DNA of 64,000 nt from Arcicella rosea (GTDB lineage: Bacteria; Bacteroidota; Bacteroidia; Cytophagales; Spirosomataceae). The stretch lies in contig NZ_JBEUMS010000001.1 in assembly GCF_040543805.1 (NCBI RefSeq), forward strand, positions 310,001 through 374,000, written 5' to 3'. Position numbers and translations under genes: made by a program. Shown here piece after piece: positions 34,513 to 43,922 of the stretch (positions within the stretch are counted from its first letter, which is position 1; each line of letters starts with the position of its first letter). Under the pieces are notes generated by a model. The model was given only the letters and a program-made list of their open reading frames with translations, made no database searches and was not told where the DNA came from.

Positions 34513-37500
34513 ATGAAAACTTCTTTACGATTAAGTAAAGGCAAAAAAAGCTTTTTTTTGCCTTTGATACTCCTTTTGCTTTTTTCTTTGACAATCAATG
34601 CCCAACAACTTGCATTTCCAACTGCCGAAGGTGGCGGACGCTTCGCAAAAGGTGGACGAGGCGGAACGGTTTATGAAGTAACCAATCTCAATGATTCAGG
34701 TGCAGGAAGTTTAAGAGATGCCATCAGTCAGCCCAATCGAACTATCATCTTTAAAGTTTCTGGAGAAATAAAGCTAAAAAGTCGTTTACAAATTAAACAA
34801 AACAACATTACTATTGCTGGGCAAACGGCTCCGGGTCAAGGAATTTGTATCACTGGTTATACCGTAAATATTTCTGCCTCAGATGTCATCGTCCGTTATC
34901 TCCGCTGTCGTTTTGGTGACGACAACGCTGTAGATGACGACGCTATGAACAGTTGGAATCACCTTTTTGAAAACATCATTGTTGACCATTGTTCCATGAG
35001 CTGGTCAATCGATGAAACGGGTTCATTTTATGGTATTCGTAATTTTACTTTACAATGGTGTATTCTGAGCGAAAGTTTATTCAATTCAAAACACGATAAA
35101 GGCAAACACGGCTACGGCGGTATTTGGGGCGGTGCTAACGCTACTTTTCACCATAATTTATTGGCACATCATACTTCTCGAAATCCACGTTTTGGGGGTA
35201 CTCGTCCGGGCTATATTCCTTATGACGCTTCCGAAGAATTGGTTGATTATCGCAACAACGTATTATACAACTGGGGAAACATCAATTCATCTTACGGTGG
35301 CGAAGGTAGCAGAATTAACATGGTGAATAATTATTACAAACCCGGTCCAGCTACGCCGGGGAATTTAACCGTAAGTTCTAGTTCCAATAAAAGAAACCGT
35401 TTGCTCAATTATTCCAATTTTGTGGTAGATAATGGCACAGATACTACTTGGGGTGGTAAGTTTTATATTGAGGGCAATGTGGTAGCGGGCTATCCAGATG
35501 TTTCGGCAGATAACTGGACGAAAGGTGTACAAAAAGATAGTTATGCAAGAGCCGATGAACTAATCAAAGCGGCACGCCAAAGTGTTCCTTTTGCTACTGC
35601 TCCTTTGCGTACTCAAACTGCAGAACAGGCATATTTAACAGTATTGGATAGTGCTGGTGCAATACTTCCACGACGAGATGCTGTTGATGCCAGAATTATT
35701 CGTGAAACAAAAAATGGCACGGCTACTTATGAAGGTACTGGTTATTCAACCGTAAAAGATGCGGGAGTTACGCATCCTTCAGGCATTATTGATAGTCCAG
35801 AAAATGTAGGTGGAGTTCCAAAATATGGCTCGAATACTCCTTATAAAGATACTGACAAAGACGGAATGGATGACCTTTGGGAAACCGCCAATGGTTTAAA
35901 TCCTAACAACGCTAGTGATGGAAATACGATAGCAGCAAATGGTTATACCAATTTAGAGAACTTCTTGAATGGAATTAGTAAAGACACTGGAACAGGTGAA
36001 ATTGCAGGTGGTTCGGTAATCATTGACTTAATGGGTTACGATGCCGTAGTAGCAAAAGACGGAACTGGTTCTTTTAAAACGATTCAAGCAGCCATTGATG
36101 CAGCACCTGTAAATGCCACAAACCCTTACAGAATCTTTATCAAAAATGGGAAATATCTTGAAAAAGTATCAATCGTTGCGAATAAAACTTTTATTCATCT
36201 CATTGGAGAAAGTGCCGCAAAAACCATTATTTCTTGGAATGATTATTCTGGCAAAGTAAATCCTGCGGGTGGAACTTTCGGTACAAGCACTTCTGCTACT
36301 TTAACCATCAAAGCAGCTGACTGTTATTTACAAAATTTAACGGTTGAAAACACCACTGGCGATGCGCCACAGGCTTTAGCCATTTCTTTAGAAGGCGATA
36401 GAAATGTGGCAAAAAGCTGTATTTTTCTGGGTGGACAAGATACTGTATTGAGTAATGGAGATGGTAAAAGACAATATTTCAAAGATTGCTATATCGACGG
36501 TGTCGTTGATTTTATCTTCGGAAGTGCCATCACTGTTTTTGATTCTTGTGTGGTTTATGCCAAAGACCGAGGAGATAAATTGGCGGGTAGTTATATCACC
36601 GCAGCCAATACGCCTACCACCCAAACTTATGGCTATATTTTCAGAAATTGTATTTTGCCATCGAATACAGGAGTAACTTCTTACGTGTTGGGCAGACCTT
36701 GGCAAAACGATGCTTCAACGGCAGATGTAGCTAAAAAAGGGAATAAAGTAGTTTTCTTGAATAGTATTTACGGCAACAAAATTGTAAAACCAGAAGGTTG
36801 GTCAACTTGGGATACTGGAACCAATACTTCAATCATTACTTACGCAGAATACAAAAACAAACGTTATGATGGAAGTTTGGCAGATATTAGTAAAAGAGTA
36901 ACATGGTCGAAACAATTAAGTGATGCAGATGCCTTGGCTTATTACGATAATACCAAAGTCTTTGGCACTTGGAATCCATGTGCTACAACAACAGATTTTT
37001 GCACTCCATCAAAAGCTGAAATTGCCTTCGTAAATATTAAAGTAACGAAAGGAGCAAATCTTTCTACCCCAACAACTTTCGCATGGAATGTAGCTTGGGC
37101 AATGAAAGACCTTCGTTATGAATTATACAGAAGTACCGACAATAAAGCAACTTTCAGCAAATTGACTGAAACTGTATCTGCAAGCGATACCATCATTAAT
37201 TTCAAAATGACTGATGCCGCACCAGCCGCTGGGAAAACTTATTACTACTTATTGAAAGGAATCAAAACTGGTTTAAAAGATTACATTTCAGATACTTTAA
37301 CCGTATCAAGCGTTCCAACAATTACGATAGTTGGTACACCCAAAGATTTTATGCAAGGTTTAGGGAAAGCTTCTGCGGCACAAGTTTATAGTTTATCTGC
37401 TGAAAATTTAGCTGATAAACTTATGATTACGATTCCAAATAATTTTGAAATTTCTGCCGATGCTGGTAAAACTTGGATGAATTCATCAAGTAATTTTTCC

Positions 37501-39240
37501 TTGATGCCTACCAATGGAAGTATTGCTACGACAAGTATTCAAGTTCGTTTAAATAGTACGCAAGCAGGTACTTTTAGTGGAAATATTTTGCATGCAAGTA
37601 CGGATGCTATTAGTAAATCTATCACGGTAAATGGTACTACACAAACCGACCCATTGCCTGTTTCACAGCGTTTGGCTTTTTGGTCGATGATTGTTGCTGA
37701 TAATGATAGTTCGGCTTTAAGAGCCAAAGGAGTAATTGTTCCAAAACCAATTTTGAAAAGACTTAGCCTTTCAAATAACTCAGTGATTCCTGCTTATTCA
37801 GCATTGCATGGACAAGCTTTTGCTCCTTCAACAGATGGAGGAGGATTGTGGACAACTGCTGGAGGAGGTTTTGGAAATAACTTAAACCGTGGATTATATG
37901 AACAATTTGTGATTAAAGCTTCATCGGGTTATGCTGTAAAAGTTGACTCTATCAGTTTAAAAATGGCATTGTATGCCGCTGCTACTGGAAAATTTGCTGT
38001 TGTTTATTCTAAAACTGGTTTCAAAGCTGATTCTGCTGATGCTTCAGGCGGTTTGATGAGTGGCATACCAATGCCAAATACTGCCAATGGGGCATTTGCT
38101 ACGCCAGCATTGCCTGTTTCAGAACCTAGTGAAACGGCTACTTTCTATCAATTAGCCCTAAATGGTGCCAATGGTATTAATCTAGTGGCTGGCGATTCAA
38201 TTACTATCAGAATGTATTTTAGTACGGGTAGTTCAAGTGCGGGACGATATGCAAAAATTAAGGATTTAAGTATTTTGGGGTCTATCAAAGATTTGAATGC
38301 CGTGAAACCTGTAGTGCTTAATGTTAGCCAATCGCTCAGTGATTTTACTTTTATGGTTGGGACTAACTCTCCTATCCAAACTTATTCCATTACAGGTGAA
38401 AACCTGACTCAAGATTTGAGTATTACTGCACCCATTAATTTTGAAATTTCAAAAGATGGAATAGCATGGTTTGGTTCAAATACCAGTTTGAAGTTAACAG
38501 CAATCGCTGGAAAAATTACCCAAACTACCATTTATGTAAGAGTAAACACTGCTAATGCGGGAAATTACTCTGGAAATATTTCGCATGTTACAGAGGGTTT
38601 AACTACGATTCTTTTACCTGTAAAAGCAATTTTAACAGCCTCAGCGCCGACGCTTAACATTAGTCAAAATTTACAAGATTTTGTTTATTTGATTGGCGGT
38701 GTTCCTGCGAATACTCAAACTTATAATCTTTCAGGCGATAACTTACTGGCTGAAATTATTCTGACGCCTCCACCTCATTTTGAAATTTCTTTGGATAATA
38801 CAACTTGGGTAAATGCGGCTTCTAGTTTAAAACTTATACCTACGTCAGGAAAATTATCCCAAACAAGTATCGCTGTAAGAATGACAGCTAAACTGATTGG
38901 TAATTTTACTGGAAATATTACACATAAGTCTTCAGGCATGAGTGAAAAACTGTTAGCCCTAAAAGGTTCAGTTAATGCTCCTTTAGCGGTGGAAGAAGAA
39001 CCCGTGAATAAAATTGCCATTGGACCGAATCCAGCACAACAATCGTTGAAAGTATCTCACCCAACAGGCAAAGCAAGCTTAAGTATTTTGGGAACAGGCG
39101 GACAAAAAATCCAACAAATTGAAACACAACTCTATTCAACTTTCACCATCATCAATCTTGAACATTTATCTTCTGGTCAATATTTCATTGAATACTTGGC
39201 GGACAAACATCGAGAAGTATTGAAGTTTATCAAAAACTAA
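34513..39240 (+). CDS. Secreted pectate lyase (PL1)-pectin methylesterase (CE8) fusion with type IX secretion tail
   Basis: 1575 residues. There is a signal peptide to about residue 31. A PL1-type beta-helix lyase follows (~32-410: FPTAEGGGRFAKGGRGG, IVDHCSMSWSIDE, HTSRNPRFGGTRPG). Next is a calcium loop (DTDKDGMDDLWETANGLNP, ~447-465), then a CE8 pectinesterase (~505-825) with GGQDT (~640), VDFIFG (~665) and GRPW (~726). A fibronectin-like domain and three related ~100-residue repeats (each with a FEIS motif) fill ~835-1490. The last ~75 residues are a type A sorting domain. One enzyme can thus remove methyl esters and cut the chain. Confidence 0.93.
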   Translation: MKTSLRLSKGKKSFFLPLILLLLFSLTINAQQLAFPTAEGGGRFAKGGRGGTVYEVTNLNDSGAGSLRDAISQPNRTIIFKVSGEIKLKSRLQIKQNNITIAGQTAPGQGICITGYTVNISASDVIVRYLRCRFGDDNAVDDDAMNSWNHLFENIIVDHCSMSWSIDETGSFYGIRNFTLQWCILSESLFNSKHDKGKHGYGGIWGGANATFHHNLLAHHTSRNPRFGGTRPGYIPYDASEELVDYRNNVLYNWGNINSSYGGEGSRINMVNNYYKPGPATPGNLTVSSSSNKRNRLLNYSNFVVDNGTDTTWGGKFYIEGNVVAGYPDVSADNWTKGVQKDSYARADELIKAARQSVPFATAPLRTQTAEQAYLTVLDSAGAILPRRDAVDARIIRETKNGTATYEGTGYSTVKDAGVTHPSGIIDSPENVGGVPKYGSNTPYKDTDKDGMDDLWETANGLNPNNASDGNTIAANGYTNLENFLNGISKDTGTGEIAGGSVIIDLMGYDAVVAKDGTGSFKTIQAAIDAAPVNATNPYRIFIKNGKYLEKVSIVANKTFIHLIGESAAKTIISWNDYSGKVNPAGGTFGTSTSATLTIKAADCYLQNLTVENTTGDAPQALAISLEGDRNVAKSCIFLGGQDTVLSNGDGKRQYFKDCYIDGVVDFIFGSAITVFDSCVVYAKDRGDKLAGSYITAANTPTTQTYGYIFRNCILPSNTGVTSYVLGRPWQNDASTADVAKKGNKVVFLNSIYGNKIVKPEGWSTWDTGTNTSIITYAEYKNKRYDGSLADISKRVTWSKQLSDADALAYYDNTKVFGTWNPCATTTDFCTPSKAEIAFVNIKVTKGANLSTPTTFAWNVAWAMKDLRYELYRSTDNKATFSKLTETVSASDTIINFKMTDAAPAAGKTYYYLLKGIKTGLKDYISDTLTVSSVPTITIVGTPKDFMQGLGKASAAQVYSLSAENLADKLMITIPNNFEISADAGKTWMNSSSNFSLMPTNGSIATTSIQVRLNSTQAGTFSGNILHASTDAISKSITVNGTTQTDPLPVSQRLAFWSMIVADNDSSALRAKGVIVPKPILKRLSLSNNSVIPAYSALHGQAFAPSTDGGGLWTTAGGGFGNNLNRGLYEQFVIKASSGYAVKVDSISLKMALYAAATGKFAVVYSKTGFKADSADASGGLMSGIPMPNTANGAFATPALPVSEPSETATFYQLALNGANGINLVAGDSITIRMYFSTGSSSAGRYAKIKDLSILGSIKDLNAVKPVVLNVSQSLSDFTFMVGTNSPIQTYSITGENLTQDLSITAPINFEISKDGIAWFGSNTSLKLTAIAGKITQTTIYVRVNTANAGNYSGNISHVTEGLTTILLPVKAILTASAPTLNISQNLQDFVYLIGGVPANTQTYNLSGDNLLAEIILTPPPHFEISLDNTTWVNAASSLKLIPTSGKLSQTSIAVRMTAKLIGNFTGNITHKSSGMSEKLLALKGSVNAPLAVEEEPVNKIAIGPNPAQQSLKVSHPTGKASLSILGTGGQKIQQIETQLYSTFTIINLEHLSSGQYFIEYLADKHREVLKFIKN

Positions 39241-39904
39241 ATAGTGATTAGTAAATAGTGATTAACAATTAGAATTACAAACTTCTAATTATCAATTATT
39301 TGCAAAAAATAAAACGTCTCTTAAATTGTATTCATTGCTTAACTATCAGATTAAAAATCTATTTTTAATTACATTTTCTGGTTTAAAAGCAATCGAGATT
39401 ACTACCAATGCCAAAAGAATAAATTACCTGAGCGGTAACCTTTACGGTTACCGTTTCTTATCTCAGCAATTGTCAATAGGTAACCGCAAGGGTTACCAAC
39501 AGTTTTATCCTGAAACATAATACCTTAAATTTTCTGAGTAATCAGCATTCTCTTGGATTGTCCAAAAAACTACACAATTTCTACACAATTTCCCCAATTT
39601 TCACCTTATTACTCTTTTAGCTTCAAAAAGCTTTTTAAGCATAAAGTTCCGATTCTCTATCACACAATGATGTGAAGAAACAAAACCCCTCCAACAATCA
39701 AAACACTGTAAATCAGCAATTTACAATCATCCATTTCCTTTTATGGCTTCTAATCACTAGGCTTTTCATCAGCCAAGCATAATTCTTTTACATTCATTGA
39801 GCAAAACAACAGATTCAAATTAAGAAATACAGATTAACGAGTAAATATCCAAAAACGCAAAAATTCCAATTCAATCATTCAAATCTTAAACTTTATAATG
39901 TCTT
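39241..39904. other. Intergenic region with 7-bp periodic sequence and REP-like pair
   Basis: 664 bases without a gene. 39241-39300 has 7-bp periods (TAGTGAT, TAGTAAA) and a TTAGAA/TTCTAA hairpin. 39434-39497 is a REP-like inverted pair. The rest is AT-rich and featureless apart from a direct repeat CTACACAATTT near 39570. Confidence 0.6.
39434..39497. repeat. REP-like inverted pair
   Basis: GGTAACCTTTACGGTTACC at 39434-39452 and GGTAACCGCAAGGGTTACC at 39479-39497 are each hairpins and are inverted copies of each other. They differ from the 10369-10427 element mainly by T for C in the stem (GGTAACC versus GGCAACC). No GTAG foot is seen here. Confidence 0.65.
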
Positions 39905-40903
39905 ATGAAAACTAAAAGAATCCTTATTTATGCTTTAATGGCTTTCGGAATCGCTACTTTACAATGGTCATGCAGCAAAGATGATGAAAATGTAACGCCA
40001 GAGGCGACAGAACAAGACCCGAACGCTCCAAAAGGACAAGTAAGAATGGGCATTACGGATGCTCCAATTGACAATGCCGAAGTTAATGGCGCTTTTGTTA
40101 CCATTACAGAAGTAAGATTAGACGGAAAAAGATATGATGCTTTCCAAGGACCAAAAACCATTAACATTGCTGAACTGAATAATGGTAATTTCTTTACTTT
40201 GGGAGATGGACAATTCCAAACTGGTACTTACAGTAAATTGACCTTTATTTTTGACTATGAAAAAGACCAATTTGGTAATGCACCGGGTTGTTACCTTTCA
40301 AAAGTTGATGGTACAAAAAGTAAATTGGTGATTTCTGGTAATGCACGAAATTCATTAGATGTAAATACTAAACCATTTACCATTGCGCAAAATGCAGCAA
40401 CTGATTTGATGATTGATTTCGATTTAAGAAAAGCCATCAAAACATACAATGAGAACTCAAAGAAAAATTACTCATTCGTAACTTATGGCGAGTTGCAATC
40501 GTCTTTCAGAGTTGTTAATAAAACGACTACGGGTACAATCTCAGGACAAATGAGTGGATATAACCAAGCTGTAATGGGTAATGTTGTAGCTTATGTCTAT
40601 AAAAAAGGCGAATTTAACAAAAGCACAGAAGCAAAAGGACAAGGTGATAGTTCTGTAGAATTTAAAAATGCAGTATCAAGTTCAAAAGTGGATGGAAATG
40701 GTAATTTCAAAGTATCGTTCTTAGAAGAAGGTGATTATGAAATTCACTTCGCTTCATACAAAGCTTCAGGCGATGCTAGTTCATCAGCTACACTAAACGC
40801 TTTCTTGAGTCTTTCAAGTGCTTTAGATTTGAACAAAATTTCAGTTAAATCAAACACTGATATTAGATTAACTTTAGCTGTGACTGGTGTGGTAGGTTTA
40901 TAA
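39905..40903 (+). CDS. DUF4382-domain lipoprotein
   Basis: 332 residues. The lipobox ATLQWSC puts Cys at about residue 23. DUF4382 spans ~45-195 (RMGITDAPIDNAEVNGAFVT; GKRYDAF; FQTGTYSKLTFIFDYE). The C-terminal part (~210-320) resembles a carboxypeptidase-regulatory beta-sandwich (GTISGQMSGYNQA; DGNGNFKVSFLEEGDYEIHF). It is probably on the cell surface or in the periplasm. It follows the pectin locus on the same strand, but after 664 bases with its own repeats, so membership is uncertain. Confidence 0.85.
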   Translation: MKTKRILIYALMAFGIATLQWSCSKDDENVTPEATEQDPNAPKGQVRMGITDAPIDNAEVNGAFVTITEVRLDGKRYDAFQGPKTINIAELNNGNFFTLGDGQFQTGTYSKLTFIFDYEKDQFGNAPGCYLSKVDGTKSKLVISGNARNSLDVNTKPFTIAQNAATDLMIDFDLRKAIKTYNENSKKNYSFVTYGELQSSFRVVNKTTTGTISGQMSGYNQAVMGNVVAYVYKKGEFNKSTEAKGQGDSSVEFKNAVSSSKVDGNGNFKVSFLEEGDYEIHFASYKASGDASSSATLNAFLSLSSALDLNKISVKSNTDIRLTLAVTGVVGL

Positions 40904-40952
40904 GTTTCGTAAATACCTTTCCCAATATTAGCAAAAGAGTAATTTGCTAGCT

Positions 40953-40994
40953 AAAACCCTCCTCTTTGTGGACAAAACAAAAAGGAGGGTTTTT
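40953..40994. terminator. Bidirectional terminator
   Basis: AAAACCCTCCT pairs with AGGAGGGTTTT, with an inner TTGT/ACAA pair and a T-run on each strand, between convergent genes. Confidence 0.9.
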
Positions 40995-41020
40995 ATTTGT
41001 ACTTATAATACCATGAAAAG

Positions 41021-42088
41021 TTATTGTAGAGATGCTTCAACCAATTTCCTTAATTCAACATATTTCTCTTGGCGACCCTCTGATTTTAGGTAAAATGTCA
41101 TTAAAAATGCACAGTACTTCTTGTCATTATTAATCCAAGGAAAACTTCCGAACAATCCCGGACTGCTAATTGCGCCATTTGCCATAATCCATTCCCCGAA
41201 TCCATAACCTAATCCACCCGCCTCCGCAGGGGAATAAGCCACTTTTACTTCGGCATTAATTCTATTTACTTGCATTTCAGCAATACTTTTTTCTGAAAGA
41301 ATCTGCTTTCCATGAAACTGACCTTTATTCAAAATCATCGTCAAGAAATTCATATAATCATTGGGCGTACTGTTTGCACCGCCAGCAGGCAAAGCTACTT
41401 TGGCTTTGCCAAAATCGGTATTTTTCATCTCAAATGGTGATGCAATGCGTTCGGCAAATAATGTTTCAAATGATTTTCCGCTTATCTTTTCTATGACAGC
41501 ACCCGCAATTTGTAAACCTGTATTACTGTAACGAAACACTTTGCCTGCTTGTCCTTCCCTTGGATATTGAGCAATATTTTCAATGGCTTCGTCCATACTA
41601 TGGATTACTCTCATTTCTTTTAAATTTTCTCTTAAATCAGGAGATAAAATGCCCGTAGTATGTGATAAACATTCCTTTATTGTAATTCCCCCTTTACCAT
41701 TTTTTGAAAGTACAGGCAGAAATTTCCCGACGGTATCGGTTAATTTCAATTTGCCTTCATCCACAAAAGTCATCACCAATGCAGCACTCAGCCATTTGCT
41801 ACAACTGGCAATTGGTTGTTTTGAATTAGGAGTAAAATTACTAAAATCTGCTGTTTTATCTTGGCGGGAAGCAATCAATTTGCCAAGCATTTTTTGCCTA
41901 TTATTCATCTGATTCACAGCATGGCTATACACTATTTTCCCATCTTGATAAACCATCAAGATAGCTCGCCCGCCCATGTCATCAACATTGTTTTCAAGCC
42001 ATTGATTTAGTTTAAAGTATTGTTCTTGTGCAAAAGCATTCCCTGCTAAACCAAAGAGCAACCACAATAATAAAAGATTCTTTTTCAT
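41021..42088 (-). CDS. Serine hydrolase, beta-lactamase/class C-type
   Basis: 355 residues with a signal peptide ending near residue 20 (LAGNAFA-Q). It has the SxxK motif SCSK (S95, K98) and the YSN motif (Y187-N189) of class C beta-lactamase-like enzymes, with LSHTTGIL between. A clear KTG triad is not visible; GLFGSFPWI near the end may take its place. It is probably a periplasmic peptidase or esterase rather than an antibiotic-resistance enzyme. It stands alone. Confidence 0.87.
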   Translation of the reverse strand: MKKNLLLLWLLFGLAGNAFAQEQYFKLNQWLENNVDDMGGRAILMVYQDGKIVYSHAVNQMNNRQKMLGKLIASRQDKTADFSNFTPNSKQPIASCSKWLSAALVMTFVDEGKLKLTDTVGKFLPVLSKNGKGGITIKECLSHTTGILSPDLRENLKEMRVIHSMDEAIENIAQYPREGQAGKVFRYSNTGLQIAGAVIEKISGKSFETLFAERIASPFEMKNTDFGKAKVALPAGGANSTPNDYMNFLTMILNKGQFHGKQILSEKSIAEMQVNRINAEVKVAYSPAEAGGLGYGFGEWIMANGAISSPGLFGSFPWINNDKKYCAFLMTFYLKSEGRQEKYVELRKLVEASLQ

Positions 42089-42233
42089 ATTTGAGGGTCA
42101 ATTATGATAAAATAGTGTTGTTAAAATCTTATCTATTTCTCATTCTTTTTTTCATAAGCAACGAGTAGAAAAATATCTTGAGTCGTATGTACTAAATTAG
42201 CCAATACCCATTAGAAATATAGCAATTTCATAC

Positions 42234-42280
42234 AAAAAGAGTCTCCCGACATACTTAAAGTATATTGGGAGACTCTTTTT
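42234..42280. terminator. Terminator-like 14-bp hairpin, first unit of a 63-bp repeat
   Basis: AAAAAGAGTCTCCC pairs perfectly with GGGAGACTCTTTTT. T-runs on both strands make it a plausible terminator for the leftward DUF2911 gene. Confidence 0.7.
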
Positions 42281-42413
42281 TGCGGTATTCTGCGGGATTT
42301 TATATCTCACGAGATACTCAAAGTATATCACGAGATACTTTTTTGCGGTATTTTGCGTGATTTAGTGTCTCTCGACATACTTGAAGTATCTCGTGAGATA
42401 CTTCAAGTATGTC
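42242..42413. repeat. 63-bp tandem repeat with nested palindromes
   Basis: Units begin at 42242, 42305 and 42368, exactly 63 bases apart. Each has an ATACTnnAAGTAT-like core. The first two units end in TTTTTTGCGGTATT. The last carries a 19-bp perfect palindrome, GACATACTTGAAGTATCTC (42374-42392) paired with 42395-42413 around GT. Unit 2 has the direct repeat TCACGAGATAC. Confidence 0.8.
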
Positions 42414-42467
42414 AAAACCGAAGAAAACCGCAAAATGCTTATTTTTTGATTTCGATACAAAATGTAA

Positions 42468-43007
42468 TTACTGAATCGGAACAGTGACTACTGTTGTATC
42501 CCAATGTAAAATCATATCAACGCCTACTTCTTTTTCATTGAAATCAATGGTAAATTTTTCTGCGCTATCTGTTGTTTGAGTAGATGGGGCTGGTACTTTC
42601 AAAACATCTTTCTTTTCATCATAAGATAAACCCCATTGCCCAACTTCTGCATTGAAAATGATTGTCCAATCTCCTTTTTCTGGAATCGTAAAGAGTGTAT
42701 AAGTACCTGCTTTGAGTAATTTCCCTGCAATGGTTACATCTTTTGAAAACTTAATTACTGTTGCTTCGTTCGCTCCTGTTCTCCACCATTTACCATAAGG
42801 TACAAGGGCTTTTTCTGTATCTGTTCCGAAAATTAATCTACCTTTTTTTGAAGGTTGACAATAATCTACGGTAATACTCAAGCCATTTTTTTCGTATTCT
42901 GCCGTTGAAGATGGACTAAACGATTTGGTGTAATAAAATCTAAAAAAAACTGCTAGAGAAGCTAAAATTGCTAGGATAATGAGGATAACTCTTAATATTT
43001 TCATCAT
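42468..43007 (-). CDS. DUF2911-family membrane-anchored protein
   Basis: 179 residues; the second Met at 43004 is an equal start candidate. One N-terminal membrane span (ILRVILIILAILASLAVFF) is followed by a DUF2911 domain: SITVDYCQPSKKGR, GKWWRTGANEATVIKFSKDV and AGTYTLFTIPEKGDWTIIFN. The function is unknown. The protein probably faces the periplasm. Confidence 0.88.
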   Translation of the reverse strand: MMKILRVILIILAILASLAVFFRFYYTKSFSPSSTAEYEKNGLSITVDYCQPSKKGRLIFGTDTEKALVPYGKWWRTGANEATVIKFSKDVTIAGKLLKAGTYTLFTIPEKGDWTIIFNAEVGQWGLSYDEKKDVLKVPAPSTQTTDSAEKFTIDFNEKEVGVDMILHWDTTVVTVPIQ

Positions 43008-43123
43008 GAATACTCAATTAGAGAGATTGGAATCAGTAGATTAGGATAAACTTGGAATCAATTTTGTAAAAGTACTCCATTTTATCTTGGCTTCAAAATG
43101 ATTCCAAACACCTAATTATTAAT

Positions 43124-43699
43124 TTATATCCACTCGCTTTGCATATCTTTTTCACGCTTCACAATACAACGTTCGGCATCTAATAAATGTAAGTTTTCAT
43201 CAATTTCCATACAAGTTTTGGCATCATGCAATAGCTCTTTGTATGAACTCTTAATTTCTTTACGTTTCAGTGCTTCCAAAAATCTACGGATGTCTTCATC
43301 ACTTTCTAAAATTAGTGGCGGTACAGCCGTCAATTTTCCATGATCATCTTTGGCAACCATCGTAAAATAAGAAGTATTTGTATGTTTTACACTCGCCGTT
43401 TTGATATTCTCAGCCACTACTTTAATACCTACAATCAAAGAACTATTCCCAACATAATTGACCGAAGCATGTAGCGAAACCAATTCACCTACTTCTACGG
43501 GCTGTTTAAATTCAACATTATCTACCGATACCGTAACCACATACGTGCCTGAATGCTTGGCAGCACATACATAAGCAACCTTATCCATTAATGATAATAA
43601 AATTCCTCCGTGAATTTTTCCTCCAAAATTTGCGTAAGACGGAATCATTAACTCTGTAATGGTCGTTCTTGAATAGTTTACTGTTTTTGCGTTATCCAT
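43124..43699 (-). CDS. Acyl-CoA thioesterase, hotdog fold
   Basis: 191 residues. The N-terminal hotdog domain has the catalytic-helix sequence NFGGKIHGGILLSLMDKVAY (residues ~24-43), followed by VSVDNVEFKQPVEVGELVSL, the YciA/BACH-type pattern. It hydrolyses acyl-CoA to free acid and CoA in the cytoplasm. The last ~60 residues are a charged helical extension (RRFLEALKRKEIKSSYKELL). Confidence 0.88.
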   Translation of the reverse strand: MDNAKTVNYSRTTITELMIPSYANFGGKIHGGILLSLMDKVAYVCAAKHSGTYVVTVSVDNVEFKQPVEVGELVSLHASVNYVGNSSLIVGIKVVAENIKTASVKHTNTSYFTMVAKDDHGKLTAVPPLILESDEDIRRFLEALKRKEIKSSYKELLHDAKTCMEIDENLHLLDAERCIVKREKDMQSEWI

Positions 43700-43847
43700 C
43701 GTATTAAAGTATTTGGTTAATTAAAGAATATAAAATAAAGCAAGGAAATGCTATTAATTGCAAAGAAATATTGAATATTAAGAGATTACTCCACAAACTT
43801 AGTGGGTTTTATCTAAATTCGATTAGGAGTAAATACATTTTGACCCG

Positions 43848-43911
43848 TATATTTGCACAAAAATTGAAATTTTCCAAGAAAATCTCTACGAAGGAGTATA
43901 AAAACCTTCGT
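43848..43911 (+). promoter_or_regulatory. nuoL promoter -7 box and leader hairpin
   Basis: TATATTTG at 43848-43855 matches the -7 consensus, but no TTG is at the right spacing. ACGAAGG (43888-43894) pairs with CCTTCGT (43905-43911) in the leader, 12 bases before the ATG. Confidence 0.4.
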
Positions 43912-43922
43912 GATTAAGCTTT

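Larger units (their letters stand above)
42089..42467. other. Intergenic region holding the 63-bp repeat
   Basis: 379 bases between two leftward genes, mostly the palindromic repeat array. No gene is seen. The first ~140 bases are AT-rich and should contain the serine hydrolase promoter. Confidence 0.6.

Noticed and set aside
34513..39240. Two genes joined by sequencing error
   Set aside because: The PL1 and CE8 domains are joined by a coherent calcium-loop linker in one frame with no second signal peptide, so a true fusion is more likely.
39326..39520. 64-residue frame across the REP-like pair
   Set aside because: It runs straight through the inverted repeats at 39434-39497. There is no promoter and no recognisable protein feature.
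41021..42088. Antibiotic-resistance beta-lactamase
   Set aside because: It has SxxK and YSN but no clear KTG motif, and its sequence looks like the broad serine hydrolase group rather than AmpC.
42242..42413. CRISPR array or IS end
   Set aside because: Only about three units, all repeat and no spacers. No transposase frame or target-site duplication is visible.
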